From assembly GCF_900102005.1 (NCBI RefSeq), contig NZ_LT627736.1, forward strand, positions 992,001-1,056,000: 64,000 nt of DNA. The letters are read 5' to 3'. This DNA comes from Microbacterium sp. LKL04 (lineage in GTDB: Bacteria; Actinomycetota; Actinomycetes; Actinomycetales; Microbacteriaceae). Position numbers and translations under genes: made by a program. Below, one piece after another: positions 8,852 through 16,247 of the stretch; within the stretch, counting starts at the first letter, position 1, and each line of letters begins with the position of its first letter. The notes beneath the pieces are model-generated. The model worked only from the letters and a program-made list of their open reading frames with translations. It searched no databases and was not told the DNA's origin.

Positions 8852-9766
8852 ATGATCGTTGCAGAAGGCCTCACCAAGAGGTACGGAGACAAGACAGCCG
8901 TCGATGGCGTGAACTTCACGGTCCAATCCGGCAAGGTGACGGGGTTCCTGGGGCCGAACGGCGCCGGCAAGTCCACCACCATGCGGATGATCGTGGGACT
9001 CGACCGCCCGACGGCGGGACGCGTCACGCTCGACGGGCGCGACTACCGGTCGCTGCGCTCCCCGCTGACCGAGGTGGGGATCCTGCTCGACGCGAAGGCC
9101 GTCCACACCGGTCGGAGCGCCCGCAACCACCTGCTCGCCATGGCGGCGACCCACGGCATCCCGCGCTCACGGGTGGACGAGGTGATCGAGATCACCGGCC
9201 TCCAGAGCGTCGCGAAGCGGCGCGCCGGCAAGTTCTCCCTCGGCATGGGTCAGCGGCTCGGGATCGCGGCAGCTCTTCTCGGCGACCCCCAGACGCTCAT
9301 CCTCGACGAGCCGGTCAACGGTCTCGACCCCGAGGGCGTTCGCTGGGTGCGGCAGTTCGTCCGGGCGCAGGCGGCGTCAGGGCGCACAGTGCTGCTGTCG
9401 AGCCACCTCATGAGCGAGATGGCCCTGACGGCCGATCACGTCATCGTCCTCGGTCGCGGACGCGTGCTGGCCGACGCCGGCATCTCCGATCTCGTCGCGG
9501 CGTGGACCCGCAGTGCCGTGAGCGTCCGCTCCCCCCGCGCCGCGGAGCTCGCGCAGCTGGTCGCCGGAGCCGACATCACCGTCACGTCGTCGGAGTCCGG
9601 CCTGCTCGACATCACGGGCACCACGGCCGCCGCCGTCGGCGAGATCGCGGCGCAGCACGGCATCGTCCTCCACGAGTTGACGCCGCGCAGCGGATCTCTC
9701 GAGGACGCCTACCTCGCCCTCACCGAGGGATCCGTCGAATACCGCACCCAGGGGGCCGCATCATGA
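8852..9766 (+). CDS. ABC transporter ATP-binding protein (ABC-2 exporter type)
   Basis: This 304-residue ATPase has Walker A GPNGAGKST (from residue 34), the signature FSLGMGQRLGIA, Walker B LILDEPVNGLDP and the H-loop LLSSHLMSEM. The C-terminal 80 residues form the extra domain usual in exporters that pair with ABC-2 permeases (DrrA/BcrA/CcmA type). The permease gene follows with an ATGA overlap. I chose ATG 8852; a GTG 9 nt upstream (8843) is possible. TAGCGT lies 7 nt before the ATG, consistent with a leaderless message. The transported substrate is unknown; lantibiotic or antibiotic export linked to the neighbouring two-component genes is one possibility. Confidence 0.92.
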   Translation: MIVAEGLTKRYGDKTAVDGVNFTVQSGKVTGFLGPNGAGKSTTMRMIVGLDRPTAGRVTLDGRDYRSLRSPLTEVGILLDAKAVHTGRSARNHLLAMAATHGIPRSRVDEVIEITGLQSVAKRRAGKFSLGMGQRLGIAAALLGDPQTLILDEPVNGLDPEGVRWVRQFVRAQAASGRTVLLSSHLMSEMALTADHVIVLGRGRVLADAGISDLVAAWTRSAVSVRSPRAAELAQLVAGADITVTSSESGLLDITGTTAAAVGEIAAQHGIVLHELTPRSGSLEDAYLALTEGSVEYRTQGAAS

Positions 9767-10596
9767 CCACCACGACCGACTCCCGCGCCGCGGCGCGTAC
9801 CGCCCCGGCGCCGTCGTCGACATACCGTCTGGGTTTCGGGCGCCTCCTACGAAGCGAGGCCCTCAAGCTGTTCACCCTCCGATCGACGTGGTGGTCCTTG
9901 GGGATTACGGTTCTGCTCGCTGTCGGCATCGCTCTGGTCGTCGGGCTGGCCACTCAGAGCCTTCCGGATGAGTTCCGCGAGCAGGTCCCGCTCAACCCGG
10001 TCACCGCAGTAGTGTCGCCGTTGCAGCTGACGATGCTCGTTGCGGGAATCTTCGGTGCGATGGCGATCACCGGGGAATACTCCACCGGCATGATCCGCTC
10101 CACCTTCGCCGCCGAGCCGCGGCGCGGCGCCGTCCTCCTCGCGAAGACCATCGTCGTCGCCGCCACCCTGGTCGCCACCACCGTCGTCACCTCCCTCATC
10201 GCGATCGTCGTTCTGACACCGATCTACGGCAGCAACGGCTTCGTGTGGGACGATGCGGAAGTCACCTGGATTCCGCTCGCGTACTCGCTGCTCGCCATCG
10301 CCAGTGTCACGTTGCTCGGTCTGGGCGCCGGGTTCATCATCCGCAACGGGGCTGGCGCAATCGGGGCGACCGTCGGTCTGCTGTTCGTCGCTCCCCTGAT
10401 CCTGAGCATCTTCGCGGCCTTCGGAGAGAGCTGGCGCTGGATCGCCGACCTCGCGCAGTACCTTCCCTACAACGCGGCCGGGACGCTCGTGAACGGGGCA
10501 GGCGATGACGCCCTGCCGGCGCTCATCGCACTCGTCGCCTGGCCCGCTGCCGCGCTGCTCGGTGGGTGGGCGCTCCTGCGAACTCGGGACGCGTAA
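9763..10596 (+). CDS. ABC-2 type transporter permease
   Basis: This 277-residue membrane protein has about six transmembrane helices: one near residues 45-68, a pair around 85-145 (LQLTMLVAGIFGAMAITGEYSTGMIRSTF), and further helices to the C-terminus. The GEYSTGMIRSTFAAEPRR loop is characteristic of ABC-2 permeases in actinobacteria. Start ATG overlaps the ATPase stop (ATGA), so the two subunits are translationally coupled. The TAA stop at 10594-10596 is the first part of a TAAGGT hexamer placed for the next gene. Confidence 0.9.
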   Translation: MTTTTDSRAAARTAPAPSSTYRLGFGRLLRSEALKLFTLRSTWWSLGITVLLAVGIALVVGLATQSLPDEFREQVPLNPVTAVVSPLQLTMLVAGIFGAMAITGEYSTGMIRSTFAAEPRRGAVLLAKTIVVAATLVATTVVTSLIAIVVLTPIYGSNGFVWDDAEVTWIPLAYSLLAIASVTLLGLGAGFIIRNGAGAIGATVGLLFVAPLILSIFAAFGESWRWIADLAQYLPYNAAGTLVNGAGDDALPALIALVAWPAAALLGGWALLRTRDA

Positions 10597-10599
10597 GGT
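10594..10599 (+). promoter_or_regulatory. -10 element of the histidine kinase gene, overlapping the permease stop codon
   Basis: TAAGGT ends 6 nt before the GTG start at 10606. Its first three bases are the TAA stop of the permease gene. This suggests that the kinase/regulator pair has its own leaderless transcript inside the run of genes. Confidence 0.45.
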
Positions 10600-10605
10600 C
10601 TTGGC

Positions 10606-11859
10606 GTGACGAATCGAAGCCGCAGCGCCTCCTCTCCGGAGGGGGAGCTGCGGCTTCCGCGTCCGCCGGGACTCCTGCGGCGTTACTGGGCGCGGCATCC
10701 GCTGTTCGCCGACATCCTCGTCGCGATCGTCTGCCTTCTCCTGTCCACGATCCCGGTGATCGCGACCCCGATCCTGCCGGAGGGTGTCGGCACCAACGCC
10801 CGCGAGTGGCGGGACGTGCTGCCGGCTGTGGGGGTCATCGTCGTCCTCGGTTCCGCAGCTCTTCTCCTGCGGCGCCGTCATCCGCTGATCGTCCTCGCGA
10901 CCTCGTACGTCGTCGCTCTGGCGTACATGTTCGCTCCCGCGCCGATCACCGGGCCGCTGCTGCTGGTCGCCACGTACTCGGTCGCCGTCTACGTCGGTTC
11001 CCGCGCCGCACTCGTCGGCGGCATGATCGGGACAGCGGCGCTCGCGGGCGCAGGGCTCATTCTCACCGCAACCGAGGCCAGCTCGGCGACTGTCGTCTGG
11101 GGGTCCCTCGTCAACGAGACCCTCAACGCCGTGATCGGCGGTCTCATCGGAGCCAACGTCGGTTCCCGGGCACGCTACGTGAAGGCGCTCATCGACCACT
11201 CGCAGCGCCTCGTGGTCGAACGCGACCAGCAGGCGCAGCTCGCCGCGTCGTCGGAGCGCGAGCGGATCGCGCGCGAGCTCCACGACATCGTCGCTCACTC
11301 GCTGACCGTCATGGTCGCCCTCGCGGAAGGCGTCGCGGCCTCGCGCGACGCCGAACGCTCGCGACCCGGGGTCGAAGCCATCGCGGCGACCGGCAGAGAG
11401 GCGCTCCGCGACATGCGGGCGACCCTCGGCATCCTCCGTGAGCCCGAAGCGGCACCTCTCTCGCCGCTCGCCCGTGACACGACGGCGGAGACCGTGGCGT
11501 CGGCGCGCGCCGCCGGATTCGACACACGTCTGGTCGTCTCGGGCGATCCTGGGGATCTCGATTCCCGGACGCAGCTCGCGGTGTCACGGATCGTGCAGGA
11601 GGGCGTCACCAACGTCCTCCGCCATGCGACGGCTGCGACGCACATCGATGTGGCCATCCGTCACGCACCCGACGGCGTCTCGGTCAGCGTCACGGACGAC
11701 GGCCTACCGACGACCGTCGGAACCGACGCCGGCGGCTTCGGGCTCCGGGGGCTCCGCGAGCGCGTCGGGCTCGCCGGCGGTACCGTCACGGCGGGCCCGC
11801 GACAACCGCACGGGTGGTCCGTGACCGCCCACATCCCCCGACAGGAGACCACCGCGTGA
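10606..11859 (+). CDS. Sensor histidine kinase (HisKA_3 / NarL-associated type)
   Basis: This 417-residue membrane kinase has about five hydrophobic helices (residues 35-185), a short coiled coil, and a HisKA_3 dimerisation motif, RERIARELHDIVAHSL, with phospho-acceptor His226. The HATPase domain has N-box GVTNVLRHA, DDG and GFGLRGLRERV. It lacks a large extracellular sensor domain, like DesK-type kinases that sense the membrane or an associated transporter. It precedes its response regulator with a GTGA overlap and follows an ABC exporter, a common arrangement for drug-responsive modules. The signal is unknown. Confidence 0.93.
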   Translation: MTNRSRSASSPEGELRLPRPPGLLRRYWARHPLFADILVAIVCLLLSTIPVIATPILPEGVGTNAREWRDVLPAVGVIVVLGSAALLLRRRHPLIVLATSYVVALAYMFAPAPITGPLLLVATYSVAVYVGSRAALVGGMIGTAALAGAGLILTATEASSATVVWGSLVNETLNAVIGGLIGANVGSRARYVKALIDHSQRLVVERDQQAQLAASSERERIARELHDIVAHSLTVMVALAEGVAASRDAERSRPGVEAIAATGREALRDMRATLGILREPEAAPLSPLARDTTAETVASARAAGFDTRLVVSGDPGDLDSRTQLAVSRIVQEGVTNVLRHATAATHIDVAIRHAPDGVSVSVTDDGLPTTVGTDAGGFGLRGLRERVGLAGGTVTAGPRQPHGWSVTAHIPRQETTA

Positions 11860-12581
11860 GAACGTCCCCCTCCCCCGCCTCCGTGCGCGTGCTGATCGTC
11901 GACGACCAGTCGCTCATCCGCCTCGGTTTCCGCATGGTGCTCGAAGCCGCGGACGGGATCGAGGTCGTGGGCGAGGCAGCCGACGGAGCCGGCGCCGTCG
12001 AGGCGACGGCGCGGCTGCGACCCGACGTGGTGCTGATGGACGTCCGGATGCCGGGAGTCGACGGGATCGAGGCGACGGCGCGCATCGCGCGGGATCACCC
12101 CGCGGTCCGCGTGCTGGTCTTGACGACCTTCGACCTGGACGAGTACGCGTTCGGCGCGCTGCGCGCCGGAGCAGGAGGCTTCTTACTGAAGGATGCCGGC
12201 CGGGACGAGCTCGTCGCCGCCGTCCGCGCCGTGGCCGCGGGCGAAGCCACTCTGGCGCCGCGGATCGTTCGACGGATGATCGAGCTGGTCACGGACACCG
12301 GCGGAACCCTTCCGGGAGGTTCTGCGGAGCCTGCTGCGCGCGAACACGGCTCGCTGACCGCCCGCGAGGAGGAGGTCCTCGGGGCGATGGCGCGGGGTCT
12401 GACGAACGCCGAGATCGCAGACGAGCTGTTCCTGGGCGAGTCGACGGTGAAGACTCACGTCGGCCGCATCCTGGCGAAGCTCCCGGCCCGGGACCGCGTG
12501 CACGCAGTCCTCATCGCGCACGGACTCGCGGACCCCGTCGACAGCGGCGGTGCCCAGGTGAACGAAGGGTGGCCTGGATAG
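11856..12581 (+). CDS. Response regulator, LuxR/NarL family
   Basis: This 241-residue regulator has a receiver domain with acidic pocket Asp16/Asp17, phospho-acceptor Asp62 (VVLMDVRMPG) and the switch region VLTTFDLDEYAFGALRAGAGGFLLKDA. It is followed by a LuxR-type helix-turn-helix (about residues 165-230: LTAREEEVLGAMARGLTNAEIA). The GTG start overlaps the kinase stop (GTGA), so the pair is coupled. The targets are probably the exporter genes upstream, inferred from context only. Its TAG stop forms the start of a TAGGAT hexamer in front of the channel gene. Confidence 0.95.
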   Translation: MRTSPSPASVRVLIVDDQSLIRLGFRMVLEAADGIEVVGEAADGAGAVEATARLRPDVVLMDVRMPGVDGIEATARIARDHPAVRVLVLTTFDLDEYAFGALRAGAGGFLLKDAGRDELVAAVRAVAAGEATLAPRIVRRMIELVTDTGGTLPGGSAEPAAREHGSLTAREEEVLGAMARGLTNAEIADELFLGESTVKTHVGRILAKLPARDRVHAVLIAHGLADPVDSGGAQVNEGWPG

Positions 12582-12584
12582 GAT
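12579..12584 (+). promoter_or_regulatory. -10 element of the MscS gene, overlapping the response regulator stop codon
   Basis: TAGGAT includes the TAG stop codon of the regulator gene and ends 7 nt before the ATG at 12592. The spacing suggests a leaderless transcript for the channel gene. Confidence 0.45.
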
Positions 12585-12591
12585 CGGAACG

Positions 12592-13695
12592 ATGACCTCG
12601 ACCGATCTCGCCGCGTCCTCTTCCTCGTCGCCTGCCCCCGCACCCGGCGGATGGGAGGGTATCCGCGACGGATTCCTCGCCTTCCTCGTATCGGCGGGAT
12701 GGAGTCTCCTCTGGGTCGCCGTGACCGTCGTCGTCGCACTGCTGCTGTCGTGGATCATGCGTCGCCTCATCGGCCGCGTCGTCGATCGCATCGTCACGGG
12801 AGCCAAGTCCCGGGCCGCGGCGGAGGACACCCGCGCGATCGACATGTCGCCGCTGGCTCAGGTGCGCATCGTGCAGCGCACGCGGACCCTCGGGTCCATC
12901 CTCACCAATATCGTCAACGTCGCGATCGTCATCATCGCCGCCCTCACGATCGTCTTCATCCTCAATCCCGGCGTCCTTGCGTCGTTCACGCTGCTGTCTG
13001 CGGCGATCGGCGCGGGTCTGGGTTTCGGCGCGCAGAACATCGTCAAGGACGTCCTCAACGGGATCTTCATCGTCGCTGAGGATCAGATCGGCATCGGCGA
13101 CGTCGTCGACGTGGGGCTGGCCACGGGCGTCGTCGAGTACGTGAGTGTCCGCGTGACCCACGTCCGCGACGTCAACGGCACCCTGTGGTTCGTCCGCAAC
13201 GGCGAGATCACCCGCATCGGCAACATGTCGCAGGGCTGGGCGAGGGTCGTCGTCGACGTCGGAGTCCCGCTCGATGCCGACCTCGAGGCCGTCGAGGAGG
13301 CCATGCTGGCCGCGGCGAAAGACCTCGTGCGCGAGCCCAAATGGCGCACCCGAATCATCGACAAGCCCGAGGTCTGGGGCCTGGAGTCGATCAGCGGCGA
13401 GACGATCGTCACCCGCCTTGTGGTCCGGACCCGGCCCAACGCGAAGGACGACGTGTCACGCGCCCTCCGCACCCGTCTGAAGAAGGCCCTGGACGACCTG
13501 GGCGTCCCGCTGCCCCAGCTGGAATCGACCTTCCTGACCGGTGCCGACGCAGCGCAGAGCGTGCGAGGAGCCAACCCTCCCAAGACCAAGCCGCAGCAGG
13601 TCACGCCGCCTGCGACCCCGCCGCGTCTCGCGTGGCGGCCGAAGAAGCGCGGTCGGACCGACGGCGACGCGCCGGAGGGGACGTCCGCACCGTGA
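12592..13695 (+). CDS. MscS-family mechanosensitive ion channel
   Basis: This 367-residue channel has three predicted transmembrane segments (about residues 30-55, 100-125 and 130-160). The third, pore-lining helix carries Gly/Ala packing (AAIGAGLGFGAQNIVKDVLNG). The MscS beta domain follows (DQIGIGDVVDVGLATGVVEY, then WFVRNGEITRIGNMSQGWARV), then the alpha-beta cage. A Pro/Lys-rich C-terminal tail (about residues 310-367) is probably disordered. Such channels open under membrane tension to release osmolytes. The globin gene follows with a GTGA overlap. Confidence 0.92.
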   Translation: MTSTDLAASSSSSPAPAPGGWEGIRDGFLAFLVSAGWSLLWVAVTVVVALLLSWIMRRLIGRVVDRIVTGAKSRAAAEDTRAIDMSPLAQVRIVQRTRTLGSILTNIVNVAIVIIAALTIVFILNPGVLASFTLLSAAIGAGLGFGAQNIVKDVLNGIFIVAEDQIGIGDVVDVGLATGVVEYVSVRVTHVRDVNGTLWFVRNGEITRIGNMSQGWARVVVDVGVPLDADLEAVEEAMLAAAKDLVREPKWRTRIIDKPEVWGLESISGETIVTRLVVRTRPNAKDDVSRALRTRLKKALDDLGVPLPQLESTFLTGADAAQSVRGANPPKTKPQQVTPPATPPRLAWRPKKRGRTDGDAPEGTSAP

Positions 13696-14141
13696 GCGAA
13701 CAGAGCACCTTCTACGACGAGGTGGGCGGACACGAGGTCTTCCGCCGCATCGTCGACGCGTTCTATCGCGAAGTCGCTGCCGACGACGTCCTGCGTCCGA
13801 TGTATCCCGAAGAGGACCTCGGGCCTGCGGCCGAGCGCCTGCTGCTCTTCCTGGAGCAGTACTGGGGTGGCCCGACCACCTACGGCGAGACGCGCGGACA
13901 CCCGCGCCTGCGGATGCGTCATCAGCCCTTCCACGTGAACCCCGACGCGCGCGACCGGTGGCTCCGAGCCATGCGCATCGCCGTCGACGAAGCGGAGCTG
14001 TCGCCGTTGCACGAGGCCACTCTGTGGGACTACCTCCAGCGCGCTGCCCACGCCATGGTGAACACCTTCGAGCCGACGGGCATCGGGCCGGTGGCGAAGC
14101 CGCACGGCGGCACGACGCTGCCGCTGCACCCCGAGTCCTGA
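13692..14141 (+). CDS. Group II truncated hemoglobin (trHbO type)
   Basis: This 149-residue 2-on-2 globin binds heme and oxygen. Key trHbO residues are visible: TyrB10 (Tyr25 in AFYREV), proximal HisF8 (His77 in RLRMRHQPF) and TrpG8 (Trp90 in RDRWLRAM). The Gly motifs (VGGHEVFRRIVDAFY and YWGGPTTY) are intact. In mycobacteria this protein supports respiration or handling of reactive oxygen and nitrogen species at the membrane; the role here is inferred. The GTG start overlaps the channel gene stop by 4 nt. It ends the run of rightward genes. Confidence 0.94.
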   Translation: MSEQSTFYDEVGGHEVFRRIVDAFYREVAADDVLRPMYPEEDLGPAAERLLLFLEQYWGGPTTYGETRGHPRLRMRHQPFHVNPDARDRWLRAMRIAVDEAELSPLHEATLWDYLQRAAHAMVNTFEPTGIGPVAKPHGGTTLPLHPES

Positions 14142-14152
14142 CGACTCGCCGG

Positions 14153-14827
14153 TCAGCGGCCGCCGGTCGTCCGCACCGTCGTGAGCCCCGTGGGGTTCCC
14201 CGCCCTGACGAGCACATGGCCTCTGGCCAGGCTCACGCGGGTCCACGTACCCGTTCGGCGGACGGATGCCTGTTCGTCGCGGTCCTCTCCCAAAAAGCCG
14301 AGCGCGTCGGCGGCGAAAGCGACACCGGCGACGAGCCCGCTCAGCTCGGGTTCGGGAGCGCCCCACACGGCCGCGCGGATGGTTCGGACGAGATCCTCCC
14401 CGGGTGAGGCGGGCAGGGCCGTGGCCACTGCGTCGACGCCGCGACGCACGGCGCGCGCGAGCGCATGCGCCGCGACAGGCTCCCCCGGGACCCATCCGCC
14501 GCGCGGCGGCGAGATCCCGGCCCACGCGGCCGAGACGCCGCTGTCGGGAAGTGCGACGGTGGTGGCACTGCCGCCGGCTCTCAACGCTCCGGCATCCACG
14601 ACGAGGTCGCACTCGAGTTCGGGGTCGATCCGCAGGAAGCGCATCCCGAGAACGGTCGGTGTGTCGTCACCGAACCCCCGGGGGGACAGCGGTGCGGCAG
14701 ATACCGCGAGTGTCCCATCGACGGCGCGCAAGCGGACCGCAGGATCCCCGAGCCGGGCGGCGCGAGCGGCGAAGGTCAGGAGGTCGGTCGCCGTGCGCGG
14801 GTCGGGGAAGACGAGGTGCGGAGCCAT
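14153..14827 (-). CDS. Conserved hypothetical protein
   Basis: I do not recognise this 224-residue protein. It has no signal peptide or membrane helix and no obvious catalytic motif. It is rich in Ala, Gly and Val with acidic stretches, and ends in a basic tail (LTTVRTTGGR). Start ATG 14827 is supported by a TAGTTT hexamer 7 nt upstream (14835-14840 on the other strand). Frames further upstream would overlap the divergent thioesterase promoter. It lies between the globin gene (convergent) and an acyl-CoA thioesterase gene (divergent). Confidence 0.75.
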   Translation of the reverse strand: MAPHLVFPDPRTATDLLTFAARAARLGDPAVRLRAVDGTLAVSAAPLSPRGFGDDTPTVLGMRFLRIDPELECDLVVDAGALRAGGSATTVALPDSGVSAAWAGISPPRGGWVPGEPVAAHALARAVRRGVDAVATALPASPGEDLVRTIRAAVWGAPEPELSGLVAGVAFAADALGFLGEDRDEQASVRRTGTWTRVSLARGHVLVRAGNPTGLTTVRTTGGR

Positions 14828-14888
14828 CCGACCTAAACTACCAACCGGGGGCATCGTGATCGCATCGGGCGCCTGGAAGGAACGCACC

Positions 14889-15761
14889 GTGCCGGAATCT
14901 GGACACGTCGACGGGCTCCTGGCGGTACTGGACCTCGCATCCAGCGACGCCCGGACGACAGAGGACATCTTCACCGGTGTCTCGCAGGCGATGCCCCTGG
15001 GGCGGGTCTTCGGCGGTCAGGTTCTCGCCCAGGCGGTCATCGCCGCGGAGCGCACCGTCGACGAGGGCCGTGCGGCCCATTCGATGCACGGCTACTTCCT
15101 CCGGCCCGGCGACTCGACCCGCGGGATGACCTTCTCGGTGGACCGCATCCACGACGGGCGCTCCTTCTCGACGCGACGGACGCAGGCCTTCCAAGAGGGG
15201 GTGCCGATCTTCTCGATGATCGCGTCCTTCGAAGTGGATGCCACCGGGCTCGAACACCAGGACGAGATGCCCGCCGGCATCCCCGGGCCGGACCACCTCT
15301 CGGACGATTCCGTCCTGGCCGGGCTGCACCCGATGAGCAAGCGGCATTTCGACCAGAGCCCTGTGGAGGTCCGACACGTCGAGGATCCGATCTACGCGAC
15401 CGTGGGGGGCGAGCGCACCGCTCACCAGTCGGTGTGGATCCGCACGCGCGGCGAGGTCCCCGATGACCCGCGGCTGCACCGCGCAGCCCTCGCGTACATG
15501 AGCGATCTCACGATCCAGGAGTCGGTCCTACGGGCGCACGGCGCGTCGTGGGCGACTCCGGGTCTCAAGGTCGCGAGCCTCGATCACGCCATGTGGTGGC
15601 ATCGACCGGCGCGGGTCGACGAGTGGTTGCTGTACGTCCAGCAGTCCCCGAGCGCGCAAGGGGGCCGCGGACTCGCCACCGGTCGCATCTTCACCCGCGA
15701 GGGACTGCTCGTCGCCTCCGTCGCGCAGGAGATCATGGTGCGGATGCCCGACGGGGGCTGA
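14889..15761 (+). CDS. tesB: Acyl-CoA thioesterase II (TesB family)
   Basis: This 290-residue double hot-dog enzyme hydrolyses acyl-CoA to free acid and CoA. The N-terminal hot-dog carries RVFGGQVLAQAVIAAERTV and HSMHGYFLRPGD. The C-terminal domain carries LDHAMWWHRPARVDEWLLY and SVAQEIMVRM, which hold the Asp and Gln of the TesB catalytic set. GTG 14889 is chosen because GGAAGGAA lies 6 nt upstream; the upstream open frame is antisense to the hypothetical gene. It converges on a second, unrelated hot-dog thioesterase gene 6 nt away. Confidence 0.93.
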   Translation: MPESGHVDGLLAVLDLASSDARTTEDIFTGVSQAMPLGRVFGGQVLAQAVIAAERTVDEGRAAHSMHGYFLRPGDSTRGMTFSVDRIHDGRSFSTRRTQAFQEGVPIFSMIASFEVDATGLEHQDEMPAGIPGPDHLSDDSVLAGLHPMSKRHFDQSPVEVRHVEDPIYATVGGERTAHQSVWIRTRGEVPDDPRLHRAALAYMSDLTIQESVLRAHGASWATPGLKVASLDHAMWWHRPARVDEWLLYVQQSPSAQGGRGLATGRIFTREGLLVASVAQEIMVRMPDGG

Positions 15762-15772
15762 GCCGCCTCAGC
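15757..15772. terminator. Small bidirectional hairpin between two thioesterase genes
   Basis: GCTGAG-CCGC-CTCAGC overlaps the stop codons of both convergent genes. The stem is only 6 bp and has no T-run, so any terminator function is tentative. Confidence 0.3.
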
Positions 15773-16247
15773 GCCGCCCGAGCGGTGGCAGCGGTTCGCC
15801 GAGGTAGGGCTCCCAGGCCGCTCGCGTCTCGGGCGCGAGTCGCACGGGCCTCCCGGTCACGGCATCCACCTGCACGATGACCGTGGATGCCCGGGCGTAC
15901 AGCGTCCGAGGTTCCTGGCCCGCAGGAGTGAAGACTTCGTAGTGGACTTCGGCGCTCGAACCGCCGATCTTGCCGAACCACATCTGCACGTCGATCGGGT
16001 CGCGCTGGTACGGGACCGGCGCGAGGTATTCGATCTCCTGCCGGGCGATGAGGGTGAGGTGAGCCGCGCCGTGGCTCGCGTCGATGACCGCCGTGGGGAC
16101 GACCCGCTCCCCCGCTCCCGGCACCCAGAAGGCGCGCACGCGCGCCTCCTCGAGGAGCTTGAGCATCGACGCGTTGTTGACGTGGTTGTACGCGTCGAGG
16201 TCGCCCCACCGCAGGTGGATGGGGACGCGGATGCGGGCGTCAGTCAC
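15768..16247 (-). CDS. Acyl-CoA thioesterase, 4HBT hot-dog family
   Basis: This 159-residue single hot-dog protein has the 4-hydroxybenzoyl-CoA thioesterase motif IHLRWGDLDAYNHVNN, where the Asp is catalytic, followed by the long helix ASMLKLLEEARVRAFW. It is probably a cytoplasmic thioesterase of the YbgC/FadM type; the substrate is unknown. Its start overlaps the end of ettA by 8 nt on the same strand, so it is co-transcribed and coupled to ettA. It lies next to the TesB gene on the opposite strand. Confidence 0.9.
   Translation of the reverse strand: MTDARIRVPIHLRWGDLDAYNHVNNASMLKLLEEARVRAFWVPGAGERVVPTAVIDASHGAAHLTLIARQEIEYLAPVPYQRDPIDVQMWFGKIGGSSAEVHYEVFTPAGQEPRTLYARASTVIVQVDAVTGRPVRLAPETRAAWEPYLGEPLPPLGRR

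Noticed and set aside
6173..9154. Open frame of 993 codons antisense to pepN and the ABC ATPase
   Set aside because: High GC removes stop codons from the antisense frame. The translation is Arg/Asp-rich and low in complexity, while pepN on the other strand has all M1 motifs.
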